From: Plazaster borealis
Taxonomy: Eukaryota; Echinodermata; Asteroidea; Forcipulatida; Labidiasteridae
NCBI GenBank assembly: GCA_021014325.1
Contig: CM037470.1
Span: 6,613,147-6,677,146, forward strand
Reading direction: 5' to 3'
Length of the DNA: 64,000 nucleotides
The notes under the pieces were generated by a model, which saw only the letters and a list, made by a program, of their open reading frames with translations, ran no database searches and was not told the origin of the DNA. How positions within the stretch are numbered: the first letter of the stretch is position 1; each line of letters begins with the position of its first letter. Both the position numbers and the translations under genes were made by a program. This document shows, in pieces, positions 12,492 through 24,127 of the stretch.

Positions 12492-12497
12492 TTTATT
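12492..12497 (-). terminator. Poly(A) signal AATAAA
   Basis: On the minus strand the sequence gacAATAAAgttaaaaaat lies about 615 bases downstream of the stop codon at 13111-13113. It sits just inside the left subterminal repeats of the candidate transposon. It would end the transcript near 12480. Confidence 0.45.
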
Positions 12498-13110
12498 GTC
12501 AAGTAAATAAATACAATGCACAAAGTTTCACAGATAAACCTTTACATAGTACGTCAATTACAAGAGGTACATTTTTTAGATTGTTAACTGTTTTTGTATA
12601 AGTGCGAAATATTGAATTAAGAATGAGAAAAAACACCAATTGTTTTGACTTATATCCGATGGATCGTACACTTGCGACGTGTATCAAGCTTAAGAGGATA
12701 AGTTTAGACAACGGATTCAACATTGTTAAAGAGAACCATGTCTGCTTCAGCTGCCTCGAAAGCCAGGAAAGGGCCATGTGTTTACATGTTCAAGAAGAGG
12801 ATAGTGCACAGGGAATGGAATCCAGTGTAAACAGTTTCACCACCAGTTTTTAGGCCCACAGCAAACGACCAGTCCAGGCAGTGTTGCAGTCAGTTACTAC
12901 CAGTCCTACACAAGTGCAGACATGGGAACTCAGATTACACAACCAGCAAATGGTCATAGATAACCGCTCCAGATTTTTAGCGGTATTTTTTAAAAAACTA
13001 GAACACCTTTTTTAACTGAAATGTGCACATTTAATTTTTATTTTTACCTCGTAACTTATATAGGATTAACACAATGGAACACTTCCAAAAACCAAAAGTA
13101 TACTTTCCCT

Positions 13111-13428
13111 TTAAACAGATTTAACAGCGGTTGCGAAAGATCGAACCAGAGGCTTTACCCTGGAGGGAGGTATCACTCCATAGATGAAAGCGGCAAAGAA
13201 TTCAAAAAAGCTGTTCAAAACTTTTGGGTAGTCCAACCCGAACACATAGAAAGTTTTGAACAACTTATCAAATGCTTCCACCGCTGTCGAACCGCCACTG
13301 ATAGGAATAGAGTCCACGCACAAGAAAAACTGATTCGGCTTCTTTTCTGGCCCCAGGGAGATTATTACTGGCTGCCTTATCCCTTTCGCTTTGATGCTGT
13401 CAACTGCATGTTCGATATGTGTGCCCGC
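13111..13428 (-). CDS. Last coding exon of an unnamed gene, 105-residue C-terminal domain
   Basis: A good acceptor (ctttaaaaatcag) precedes an exon open in phase 0 for 105 codons, ending in TAA. It encodes IRQPVIISLGP, then FFLCVDSIPISGGSTAVEAF, then KLFKTFYVFGLDYPKVLNSF. The pattern of a short 'F-D' strand, a variable loop and 'LFKtFYVFgldYPK...FFEF' resembles, from memory, the C-terminal region of uncharacterised SAMD3-like proteins that are multicopy in invertebrates and fish. I cannot verify that here, and no function follows from it. The plus strand is open over the same stretch (13021-13458), but that frame carries no familiar pattern. The exon lies inside the TA-flanked element at 12146-14953. 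At least one exon between it and 14564 remains unfound, because the phases do not match directly. Confidence 0.6.
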   Translation of the reverse strand, partial: AGTHIEHAVDSIKAKGIRQPVIISLGPEKKPNQFFLCVDSIPISGGSTAVEAFDKLFKTFYVFGLDYPKVLNSFFEFFAAFIYGVIPPSRVKPLVRSFATAVKSV

Positions 13429-14563
13429 CTGATTTTTAAAGAAAACAAACAGATGTAATTCAAATATAGAGATTTATTTTGACAAGGTTTGAAAGTTGCT
13501 GTTATTAAATGGGAGGAAGTATTGTTCTGGTCGTAAGGAAATGTTTTGATGAATTTTGCATGAATTTTGCATCTTGCAATTTTTGCTAAGCAGATTTTTG
13601 TTGCTAAACAGATTTTTGTTGCTTTACAGCTTTATGAAATTGGACCTTGCTGTTTACAAACTTGCTGAAATCATGTTATTGTTTTGTTCTCTAGCGGTCG
13701 TTTCACGACCAAGTAAACGACCAAGTTCTGTGTCTATTTTTTTTTACTGTACATCATTGTTTCTGCAAATCATTTTCAGTTCAGCTTTCGTCTGCGATGC
13801 ACGGAATAAACCATTCGTTATGAATGAAGGAAAACAAAATTGACATGATAATGTTGTGTATCTGTTCTTGCTTTTTGTGGAAATTAGAAAATTAGGTATT
13901 TAATCTAGCCCCCCCCCCCCCTATAATTATCGTGTTAAGCAAGCTAGGCATAGCGCTAGCGTTGGACGTACTCGTCTAGTTAATACAGGAGTTATTTATG
14001 TCTAAAGTATATCTTGTAAGTTAAAGATACAATGTATTACATTTTCAATGAAGAACCAGAAATGTGTGTAATGTACATGTCAACTTGTTTTTCGATGAAG
14101 AACTACAGTAGTACACTCACTGTCATCAGTACGTGTATACCGTGTGTGCGTGATCAAGCGATGCGCGTATACGTAAAACACACGGGCGTAGAGTGTGTGT
14201 GACTAAACTGGTGATTATCATCTCACTTTTGTTGTTTTACGACGACACTAGGCCTATCTTTGACTAATTACTATGGCAATACGCCAATAAGCGATAAGAA
14301 ATTAGTAAGTAATTGGAGAAGTTAAACATTCACTGAATCGTATTAGATGTCTTAATCTGCAAGCCAGTGCAGTAATATTGCAGATTTGCAGCTGGGCAAA
14401 GAACAATACATTTTTTAATCACGCCTTTTTTTTAAACAGCCTGACTGTGTGTGTACTATGTGTACTATCACGGTACTGTAGTCGAGGCCTACGACGCTAG
14501 TCAAGAAACTTTTTAACGGCCTAAAACATACCGTTTTTCTACATAAAAACTAGATTTACTTAC

Positions 14564-14639
14564 CTTGAAAAATTTCAAGAACGGTGGCTGTCCTGTCACC
14601 AAGCGTTGTGTTTAAAAACAGGAGCAATTGATCCTCCAT
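14564..14639 (-). CDS. Candidate first coding exon
   Basis: An ATG at 14639-14637 opens MEDQLLLFLNTTLGDRTATV then LEIFQ and meets a strong donor (CAAG then gtaagt) after 25 codons plus one base. No in-frame ATG is needed upstream, and promoter elements lie 50-140 bases before it. The gene probably runs leftward to the exon at 13111-13428, but that exon is entered in phase 0 while this one leaves in phase 1, so an intermediate exon of length 3n+2 is required. I recognise no domain in 25 residues. Confidence 0.5.
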
Positions 14640-14689
14640 CTTTAAATATATGCAACTTAAAGCAACGTTAGAACAAAAGGACGATCGCC

Positions 14690-14780
14690 CTTCGTAAAAC
14701 AAGATGGCGGTTGTCGTTGAAAATCCCGCTCCCCGAAATGCTCATCACGTGATGCAAGCCAATCACCGGATTGGTCCTTT
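14690..14780 (-). promoter_or_regulatory. Probable promoter: CCAAT pair, E-box, YY1-type motif
   Basis: On the minus strand, upstream of the ATG at 14639, lie an inverted CCAAT pair (14759-14763 and 14770-14774), an E-box CACGTG (14746-14751) and CCGCCATCTTG (about 14700-14710), which matches the YY1 core-promoter motif. The region is also GC-richer than its surroundings. This is a normal animal TATA-poor promoter layout. Confidence 0.5.
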
Positions 14781-15374
14781 GTCGATAATTGTAGCGTCCT
14801 TTTTAAATCAGTCGGGGGATTAAAACTCGTTTTCGAATTGATGGTTAATTGTAGCTTTTTAAAATCTTTTAAGATTAATTTTTAATAGTTTAGATTTTTT
14901 TTTTTATAAATCCCATAATAGATTAACGTTTTAAATCTCGCACTTTAAGAGTGTACCAAATCTAACTCCGGGTATAATTTCTACACCTACAAAAGCTGCA
15001 AGAGGATTGAACCTTTAACATTAAATTAGAAGGTTCTACTATTTGAAAGGCTTTTTTATAAAAAAAAATAACTATTTGTGATTAAGACACGTTAAAAAAG
15101 CCGTCACGACAACCTAGTGTCCCACTTAAGTCAAGTCGGACCTCACTTAGATTTATTTAGTCTTGGTTAGGGTGGTCTTCACTTCTAATTGTAAAACACG
15201 GCGGCGCGACATTTCCGCCAATAGAGGGCGTACCATCAAATCGCCAATAATCTTTTTTGTTGTTTCTCACGCTAGTGATAGGCTGCGATTTGTTTGAAAA
15301 ATCAGGTTTTCTGAGAAGTGCCCTCTTTTGTTCGATTTTCGAAGTGGACGATTTCAGCGCGGCGGTATGCTGAT

Positions 15375-15912
15375 AGACTGGTCCTCTGTCTTTCCGGAAG
15401 TATTAAATACAGGCACTGGTCTTGCAGGCCCAATGATTTCAGTGGATAAACTTGCAGTGACGTAAGCTTTTGACTCCTGTGTTATGATTGGTCTGCTCCG
15501 AAGAGTGTCGTAGTTTGTCAGCTACACCAGCAAGTGTACTTTCGATCGTCTGCTGCTGCGTCCGTGTGATGTACAATGGTTGTATATATGTAATGTTGTT
15601 TTATTAACAATGTAATGTGTGTAACACGTGATATACTACGAATCTCCGTCCATAGACCACTTCGCAAATACTCCGTGCACATGCGTTAGCCGTGGAATGA
15701 TGTAAATGCTGGTCTAGTTGGTGACTAAAGTTTGTCAATACTATACCAGCATGCACCTCTTCCCACGGCAAATGAGCGCGTACCGAGTATTTGCGAAAAA
15801 GTATATGTGAATTGGGATGCGACGTCAAAGGTACATGTGGCAGGCGGGCAAGGCCGGTATCTGGCGTTATTCACGAGCCTCGAAGTGTGACGTCAGATGT
15901 TCAGGCTAGTCT
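15375..15912 (+). mobile_element. Family G repeat, copy 1
   Basis: It begins agactggtcctctgtctt and ends cagatgttcaggctagt. Related copies lie at 42119-42498 (same orientation) and 53442-53838 (inverted). Shared internal marks are the cagtgacgtaagctttt segment, a gattggtc box and the tattcacgagcctcgaagtg segment near the right end. It is non-coding. In the copies at 42119 and 53838 the left end forms a short hairpin (cctgtctttatc with gataaagacagg). Confidence 0.7.
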
Positions 15913-16975
15913 GCTGATAGCTGGTGATGAGATCGCGAGGGAGCGAAACATTAACAACAACGTCTTGAGCCAAGACTGACATTTTACACGCGAAATTAAG
16001 CGGGACACTGAGCACAATATTAATGCTTTGTGAATACCGCAAAATAGTCAGCAGCAAGATTCGCTCAAGTTGGGTATTTGAGTGTAGTGCTTATACTTTT
16101 GTTACTTATTGAGCAGTTTCGTAAATAATGCCCAAGTTGCTCTATGGCTAATTCGATGCTTTTTTTGACATCGCACGATCTGCGCAAGTCACTTAGCACA
16201 GAGCAGATCAACCACAGGACCAAATAAAACATCAAATTACATGGGGATATGATCGAGCAAGGTATTTTTGGGGGGAAGGGTGCGGCGAGATCGTACAGCA
16301 CTGGGAACGGGGTTGTCATCAACCATCGGTTGCCAGAGATCATCATGGGTCGTCAAAGTATTCAAATCACGCTCTATCTATCGGCTGGTTGGTTTGACCC
16401 GAGATACGAAGTGTTTTGTAATCTCGGGCGGTTTTGGGCGGTTCATCGGTGTGAGTTAATGACCGGACGGTCTCGGGCGGTACATTGACTAAATCAATAA
16501 CAATTTATTATGCATGTCCACCCCTGTCACAAAATGCACTCTCTGCTACTCCGTATTTACCTCAAAAATGTAACTGTCGTATTACATACATTTGACCACG
16601 TTTAGCTCATAAAAGCATGTCATTGAAGACTAATGGACTCGAAGAAACTTACCCTCCCAAAAATTGATTATGATAACCTTCAGTAAACGGAAGGGAGTGG
16701 GGCAGTTACGTCTTTAGACGTGCAACCAGCTCTGTAAACACTAACATATATGACCCTTTGTGGCCCCCGATGACTGCGTATCAGATCTATGCAGCTACTC
16801 CGGGCGTCATTAACGCAGTATAAAATGTTCTTCTTCAAACTTGCACCCGATACACTCCGTGTACAGTTGCATCACCGAAACTTAAAAACATGGGTCTTCG
16901 GCTTGGCCACCTACGTCATAACTCCTTTTTTGACTTATTTGGGCTCGAGTTCACAAAGCAAGATGATTCTTCTTA

Positions 16976-17478
16976 ACACTCGATGATGCCATCGGACTGC
17001 AGTCCACTGTCCGGTTTTAATTAATTAATCAGTACTCCGCCATTTATTTAATTTTTAATCTAAAAAAATCAGCATTCCCCATCTACACCTAGCCAAATAG
17101 CATGGTAATGTCTTGTTACCATCCGGGGTCTTTTTCACTCACACAAAATCCATAAATGACCAGCTCTCCCGGAATTCCCATTGGAATTGCACAGCAGTTG
17201 TTTGACCTTGGTGTCAATGGCCACTACTGGGTGAAATGAACCATATGGTCCAGATGGTTTTTTTTTCTGTATACTTGTACAATGGCTGTAAGCAGTGACC
17301 TGGTTGTTTATTTGGATGAATTGAGTAGGATCCATATCTAATGGTTTGGGCCATTTGAAATTGATTTGGTTCTCCACAAAAATTAATTACACGCAAAATA
17401 CAAACGGACTGCAGCCTACTGACCGATGGCCTCACCGTGTGATTTGTTTTTGATGATGTCATGCAGGGTTTAGATGTG
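16976..17478 (+). mobile_element. Family H repeat, copy 1 (~0.5 kb)
   Basis: This stretch, from acactcgatgatgccatcgg to gatgatgtcatgcagggtt, is collinear with 62497-62997 and about 90 percent alike by eye. The two copies differ by scattered substitutions and small indels. No open frame is conserved. Both ends carry ggactgcag motifs in opposite orientation, so it may be a non-autonomous DNA element. Confidence 0.75.
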
Positions 17479-18100
17479 TTGTCAGTATTTACCATAATGG
17501 TTTGTATTGTGGCATCACACTTTGCTTAGCAATTACGATTGGTACACGATCAATCTTAGCTTTTTGTAAAACCAGCCCCTGTTCCTTCAAGGTAACGTCT
17601 TTCTGAGGAGTATAGACCTTTAACATGCAATCATTACCTTATCGTGTTGTTTTTGTGCCCTGGCAGAAAGTAATACTGATTCACATCGCCAAAAGAGGGC
17701 CCTGACTATTTCCCCCCGTCCAGCCTCTTTTTGTTGTTTCATTTGCCCTTTTCAAAACCTTTGCTTTGGCTTGGCTTTCTTGCTAAAAGGCTCTGTCTGT
17801 AATTTGAAACAAGTGCTGTTTTTGTTGGCGTTTTTTCCCCCTTTTTTGTTTACCAAGCTGCGACGGAGCCTATAATCCGGAGGAGAAGTCGAAGCCGTAG
17901 TTTCTAAAAGACCCATTAATTTGAATGGAATGGAAAACACAAACGGTTTCAAGAGAAGACCTCGCGATGAGAAAGCCAGAGGCTAAGACAGAGGTCCTTT
18001 CCCGCAACCTCTTCCCCTGGAGTGACATTTTGTTATTTGAAGTTAAAATCAAGGTGTGATTTTGAACCCGACTCACTGAACACATACATTGTAGCTGGCG

Positions 18101-18490
18101 TGTCGTGGCCGAGCGGATAAGAGCACCGGACTGTACTGGTGTTTCTGATCAGCAGAGTGTGGGTTCGAGACCCGGTCTTGACACTTGTGTCCTTAAGCAA
18201 GACACTTTACCATTATTGCTGCGTCCTTCGGATGGGACGTAAAGCCGTTGGTCCCGTGTGTTGTGTAATGCACGTAAAAGAACCCAGTGCACTTATCGAA
18301 AAGAGAAGGGGTTCGTCCCGGTGTTCCTGGTTTGAATGGCTGCATATTGCGCCACAGCACCTTGTAAACCATTACATGGTGCTATGTAAAGGAGTAGGTC
18401 TCATACTTACGTAGCCCCACAAACCTTGCAGGAAAATACTGAATGTTGAAGCGCCTTGAGCGTCACTGAGTGACCTGGTTATATAATGAA
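18101..18490 (+). mobile_element. tRNA-derived SINE, near full length
   Basis: The head has a pol III A-box (gtggccgagcggataagag) and B-box (gggttcgagacccgg). The body includes the cttaagcaagacactttacc module, and the tail passes through gcgccttgagcgtcactgag to a short AT-rich end near 18490. This is the longest SINE copy in the window and serves as the reference for the shorter ones at 10690, 28004, 39282, 43444, 47160 and 53325. Confidence 0.85.
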
Positions 18491-19187
18491 TATTATACAC
18501 AACATGAAACAGAGGACGATCTCGAATTGTCAACACAACCAGTCCCTTTCGTTATAGAAGATTAAGTCCAACAACCGTTTAGTTATCTTGTCCCTTGAAT
18601 AATTTAACTGCCCCATATTCGACTAAATTTATCCTCAGCATTATTTTTTTACACTGTTTAACATTGTCCATCAGTTCCATGTTAATACGTGCATGGGCAC
18701 ACATTATATACACGCTTCACATTGGTAACTCTACTGTTTCACACATTATATTTGTCAACACAGTAAGTAAAGGACTCCTCTTTATTCTCCTTTTGTTTTA
18801 CCCGGGTTTCCCGTTTTTTCTATAAAAACATCCTCTAGATTTGTACAAATAATCACTAGAAAGACTAAAACACATAAAGCTTCTTGAGTGATGTCTCCTT
18901 TGGTTTAAACTTCACATCAATCTGAGGACGTCCTCAGTTTCTAAAACCACATTTTTAGTGACGTACCTGAAATCGTTGTAAACAAAGTCAATATAGGACG
19001 TCATCGCTTTGTCAACCCACCAATAATTTTGTTCAGACTCCCCAGATTTTGTTTCTTTTGTTTTACACACAAATCAAGCCGAGAACATACATGTAGCACT
19101 CACTTTAAAAAAATCCTAGATCCTAAACACGTAATGTCTTTATGAGTATATAGCTATTTTAAACAATAATTTTTGTTTTAAAACTTC

Positions 19188-20025
19188 AACAGGTTCATAT
19201 TTAACTGCGTTTTTTTCATTTTCAAATTTACTGCTTAAAATTGTCATTATAGTCCGATAATTGCAACCAAAACAAGATTTTAAAGCATCAGATTGTTCTT
19301 TTACTTTATTTTCCTCCAAACTGTGAAAAACATGCTCCAGATTTAATAAAAATCAATACAAAATTTCTAAGCTAACATTTAAAATATTGAAAAATTCCAG
19401 TTATTTGTTAGCAATATAACGCACATTATTTCATGTTTGGGGTCCAAGGGATACAAAAATCTATCCCTTCCTATTTTTTTGCTTGGTTTGAGCAGCAAAG
19501 GATAAAAAATCTACCCCTTCCACTTTTCGGCTAGGTTTAAAGAACAAGGGATAGAAAATTATATCCCCTCCTCTTTTCTGCTGGATTTGAGGAACAAGGG
19601 ATAGAAATTTCTATCCCCTCATCTTTTCGGCTGGGTTTGAGGAACAAGGGATAGAAAAATCTATCCCCTGACCTAAATTATAACAGCTCGAGCTACAATT
19701 AAACCTTTTTTTTGTCAGCTTTTCCAATATGAAGTACATAATTGTAAATAAAAAGGTGTGCGTATTTGTCTTTGATGTTATGATGCAACAATAGTTATGA
19801 GTACGCAATTTGGCACATTGTGTTGCAAACAAAAATAAATCAATCAAAAGATTGTTAAAAAATTTTTTTTTAAGTGCACCAGATTCTAACTTTGTTTCTC
19901 CAGCAATATTTTATGAAGAAAAATAGCATGATTTTAACATTTAAGAGACAACTTCACGAAAAAAATGCTATATATTTCCAAAAAAAGTTGAAATGTGAAA
20001 ATGTGTAGTTAAATGTGAACCTGTT
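19188..20025 (+). mobile_element. Family E element with internal minisatellite, copy 1
   Basis: The ends are inverted repeats: AACAGGTTCATATTTAACT on the left and AGTTAAATGTGAACCTGTT on the right (838 bases). The interior (about 19435-19670) holds roughly five 53-base units built on 'ggatagaaaatctatcccct...ggctgggtttgaggaacaag'. A second copy in opposite orientation lies at 28941-29792. Flanking cttc on both sides may be a target-site duplication. It is non-coding. Confidence 0.8.
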
Positions 20026-20479
20026 CTTCATACACAAGGAAATACATGTGAACATTTGCCACAAAACGTTTGAACCATTTAAATTGAGCTAACATAAAAA
20101 GCATTGTTATGGTCTCCCCTTAACCGTTCGAAAAATTAGACTACTGGGAATTACATTCAACACGTCAGAGCCCCTGTCGACCTACCCACTTAACCTTCAA
20201 ATTAGCCGGCTTTATCAAATTTGTAAACATCACTGTAGAGCGCTTGTTGACTGATTTCCATGAATATCAATCGTGCGTTGTGTTACCGCAGTGGTATCGA
20301 GTAACATATAAGTGTTGACATTTCTTCAGCTACTGGCTTAGTCAAACAGTGCTGTCGCTTTTTTGGCCCCGATTGCCTCTTCTTATAAGTAAGTCTTCTT
20401 CGTGAAGTAACAGAGTTAAGACGAGCTCAGGGTTATGGAATGGATGCTTTATACGGGCAGACATCGGGCACAGACAAGG

Positions 20480-20640
20480 GAAATAGTGGGCATTCCACAG
20501 GTTGTGACTATGATCCCTTTTCTTTAATCTTTTCTGTTTTAAACATTGTGGGCATCACCCCACAATGTAAGGAAAGCCCACAAGTACAGATCCTACTTAC
20601 AGAAAGCCCCTCAATGTAGCTCTAGTACGTACATAGTATG
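20480..20640 (+). repeat. Family I repeat, copy 1
   Basis: The segment agtgggcattccacaggttg through cttttctttaatcttttctg to ctctagtacgt matches 31342-31490 closely. The inner half is partly palindromic (acattgtggg with ccccacaatgt). Confidence 0.65.
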
Positions 20641-22414
20641 GGGAAGAACAGCATTTCAGTGGTTAGGGCGGACTTATTCACTTTTTTCTACCCTCTCTTT
20701 TATTTCCCCTTTCCAATGGCAAACGATTGCGGTCCAGTAATAATATTAATAATGATAACAATGAATTCACTTTGTAGATCGCCGGTTTATCTGCTAAGCA
20801 AGATGCTCTTGGCACATTTAAACGAAAAACATCACATTATTATCTTGACAAAGTATACAGACCTCAACAAAATTGTTTTGTTAGCCTTACACTTGTTTGT
20901 ATTGGCGGTTTTCCCTCAAAGTTTGTGGTGGTTCTGAAAAAGAACGTGTGGTTTGATTCGACGTTTCAATCAGTATGTTCTGTGTTCGTCAGTTGCTGTT
21001 TACCTCGTCTTGTTAACCTTCAGTAGGTTTTTTATCATGAAATGCTGCAAAGATTATTTAGTAGGATGTGCGAGGGTTATTCCTAGAGGAGTTTACTTGT
21101 TCTTGTTTTAATTAAGAGACTCCCTCAAGCAAGGGACCCTGTTCGGGTGCAACACCCCCGTGGTACAATGTCAGCACACGCTTCACTCAGGTCTGTTGTG
21201 GTGAATTTTGTATGTGGTGCAGTTTTGCAGTAACAATTGCGTCTTACTTCTCATAATCCTCACCACATTATATACCATTGTCAAGCTTACATACAGGGCT
21301 ACAATTTTATATATGTTTTGATCCTTACTGGGTTTTGTGAAAATGTTGTGGCCATCTCAATTTCATATTTTAGTTTTTTTAATTTCATATTTTTCTGTTT
21401 TTATGTGCTAATAAAGTTTGGGTGCCATTTTTGCAAACTACACCATACAATCATATCATAACACTGAACAAATAAAGAAAAAAGCATAAAAGTTACCACA
21501 AAAATGATGGTTTACGATCCCATATTATTCACGTCACTTGCAACAAAAGTTGCAATAATTTGCAATCACGTCACCGTTTTCTGTTGCTTTTTTTTCAACG
21601 ATGTTTTTCATTAATCTAAGTGGATTTTTTTTACACGTCCTGGTATTATCAGGGTTAAATTAAGCTTATTTGTTGCTTACTTAATTCAGTTTTATAATTT
21701 GATTTCATCTGCCATTGACAATTGACATACTGATTGTGTACACAAAGGATGGTGGCAGAGTTTTGTCCTGCCCTCCTAACCAAACCACTGTCCCTTGTTG
21801 ATTGACACCCCCTCTAGGACGTGTGGCATGGGTCCAGCTTAGGATATCATGGCGTATGAGCTGACTAGTGCGTACGACATGGTTAAGACAATGCAAATAT
21901 TAAAATTTGTCAGCATGTGCTCTCACAGAAGGGTTTTGAGAGAGAGGCAGCCCGTGTCCCAAATGACGGCTTTGGCAGTAGCTATGAATGGACTGCCGAA
22001 ATATCCCATTATTCAACGTTGTCGCTGCAGCCAAAAGTCGATTGTCGTTCGGACACTAATTTGAAATCTGTGTTTGTTGTTGTTTTCAATTTGTTAATTT
22101 TCCGTTTGCAAAGGAGACGATACATTTGGTATAGTTACAATGGGAATAAAAGATCATTGTTTTACCCTTATGCACACCGATGTGTGATACGCACTTTTAT
22201 ACTTGGTGCTTTCCTAGTTCTGTGAAAAAAAATACATTGTATACTACACGGAAGGGATTCGGAGAAAGAAAGAAAAATAAGAAAACCCCCAATAAATAAC
22301 TAATTAGAAGAATTAATAGTAATTAAGTAAGAATGAATACAATTATTATATTTATTAAAATAATAATTAAGCAGAATATAAACAAACGGAAAATACAAGG
22401 GCAGATATAATATC
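20641..22414. other. No gene seen
   Basis: The interval has short A/T-rich open frames (for example 20638-20937, 21237-21461 and 21917-22225) with no recognisable motif, repeat or convincing splice junction. Confidence 0.4.
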
Positions 22415-22792
22415 TTAAAGGCAGGGTGTACTTTTGGTAATTACTCAACAAGTTATTGACCATAAAACTGAGCACTGGAGAGCTGTTGATATAATAAAAC
22501 ATTGTAAGAAACGACCCTCCTTGAAGTAAGTAGTTTTAGAGAAAGGGGTACTTGTTCACCCCAAAAATATGTATCTGAGAAAGGCTTAAGGCATGATGCC
22601 TTTCTCAGGCATCTGAAAGCACACAATATTCTATGCAACGAGGATGGTTTTTTGTTCCCAACATTTTCTTGCAACTTCAATGACCAATTACTGAGCCCAA
22701 ATTTTCACAGGTTTGTTATTTTATGCATGTTCGGATACACCAGGTGAGGATACTGGTCTTTGACAATTACCAGAAGTATACCCAGCCTGCTA
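22415..22792 (+). mobile_element. Family A MITE, copy 3
   Basis: It begins TTAAAGGCAGGGTGTACTTT and ends agaagtatacccagcctgc. Its internal sequence is collinear with the copies at 2174 and 49628. The right TTAA has decayed to ctaa. Confidence 0.7.
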
Positions 22793-22819
22793 ATGAAAAT
22801 TTGATTAATACATAAAAAC

Positions 22820-22993
22820 AATAAAAAACAACAAAAACAACAAAAACAACAAAAACAACAAAAACAAGAACAAGAACAAGAACAAGAACAAGAACAAGAA
22901 CAACAAAAACAACAAAAACAACAAAAACAAGAACAAGAACAAGAACAAGAACAAGAACAAGAACAAGAACAACAACAAGAACAACAAGAACAA

Positions 22994-23036
<43 letters not shown>

Positions 23037-23203
23037 AACAACAACAACAACAACAATAACAACTACAACAACAACAAGAAAAACAAAACTCCTAGTTCAG
23101 ATTTGACCCAAAAACAACAACAAAAACAACAAGAACAACAAGAACAACAAGACCAACAAGAACAACAAGAACAACAAGAACAACAACTACAACAACAATA
23201 CCG
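22820..23203. repeat. CAA / ACAAGA compound microsatellite
   Basis: The plus strand is almost pure C and A with scattered G: aacaaa, aacaag, acgaca and caacaa units in blocks, with one short interruption near 23085-23110. The long poly-Leu frame on the minus strand is an artefact of this array. Confidence 0.95.
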
Positions 23204-24127
23204 ATAGCCGTTTTACTGGTCCATCAAAGTAACGGATGGCAAGCACTTATTCTTTATTATGAAAATCAACTGCGCAAAGTTCATATGGAATTATGTTCCT
23301 GCGTTTCAAAATACAACATTGTTTTCAGTTTAGGCCTGCTTTAATTTTGTACCCAGTTTTATTCTAAACAAATATTGTTCATAATACTTATTTACTTGAT
23401 TGGTATTTCAAACCGAATCCCAATAATTACGTTAGGAAGTGACAGCCTTACTTTACACAGAAATCTCAGGTTGTTTTGTAGCCAGTTCCAAACCTACACC
23501 TACGCCAAAGAAACCCTTTGGGGTATACAGAACTATAATCTATTTCCTCCAGAAAATTATATTGACTAACATACCTTGTCTTTAAAATACCTGTTACGTT
23601 ATCATTTCCAAAATCAAACTGCCGAACAGTACCCGTACAAAATTACATAAGGTACAGTTACCTCTAAACCCATTACAAACTAGAGATAAATTATGAGAGC
23701 TTCATAAATAACCCAAACCGGTGACTTTTGGCCGCTAACATTGAAGCTCATAAATATTCCATTCTCGAAAAGGCAAATGCAAAAAAAAATATTTCGGACA
23801 GTCTAGTTTCTGGAACACACTCACTCTCAACAGGTCTCTAGCTAGTCACGGCGGGACTTCACACAAACAACGGGACCCTCACTTACAACGGCTCAGACGT
23901 CTTGGAAAGTAGAGCTGACCACAAATTATTTTCAACGAAAGTAAGTTCGAAATTACTATTAAAATTGCTAGAGACTGCATATTGGGGTTTCGATTTGCTG
24001 ATAGGCCTAAGCAACAGAGGTTAATTGGATCGTAAGGGTAATTATGACATTTCAAGAGACGGACAAAATTGAAAGTTCATTCAATATTGTCATTACAAGA
24101 ATCAACAGTGAATAGTTATTGTCGTTG

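Larger units (their letters stand above)
12146..14953. mobile_element. Candidate 2.8-kb DNA transposon enclosing a minus-strand gene
   Basis: The left end is TA then CACTCTAAATTACAAGGATT; the right end, read inward, is TA then CACTCTTAAAGTGCGAGATT. These are imperfect inverted repeats flanked by TA. Both subterminal zones (12150-12420 and 14815-14945) are full of short GGATTTAAA / GGATTAAA / ATTAATCC motifs, a layout typical of transposase-binding ends. Between them lie a promoter-like region (14690-14780), a first exon (14564-14639), a last exon (13111-13428) and a poly(A) signal (12492), all on the minus strand. The boundaries hug the gene, so it is either the element's own gene or captured cargo. 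Two unrelated short insertions are the alternative. Confidence 0.5.

Noticed and set aside
13021..13458. Plus-strand 145-codon open frame
   Set aside because: It lies opposite the minus-strand exon at 13111-13428, which has a better acceptor, a recognisable pattern and a consistent promoter and poly(A) signal. The plus frame begins in non-coding-looking sequence and carries no known motif. It is treated as an antisense shadow.
22805..23062. Poly-Leu/Phe open frame
   Set aside because: Product of the C/A microsatellite; no coding evidence.
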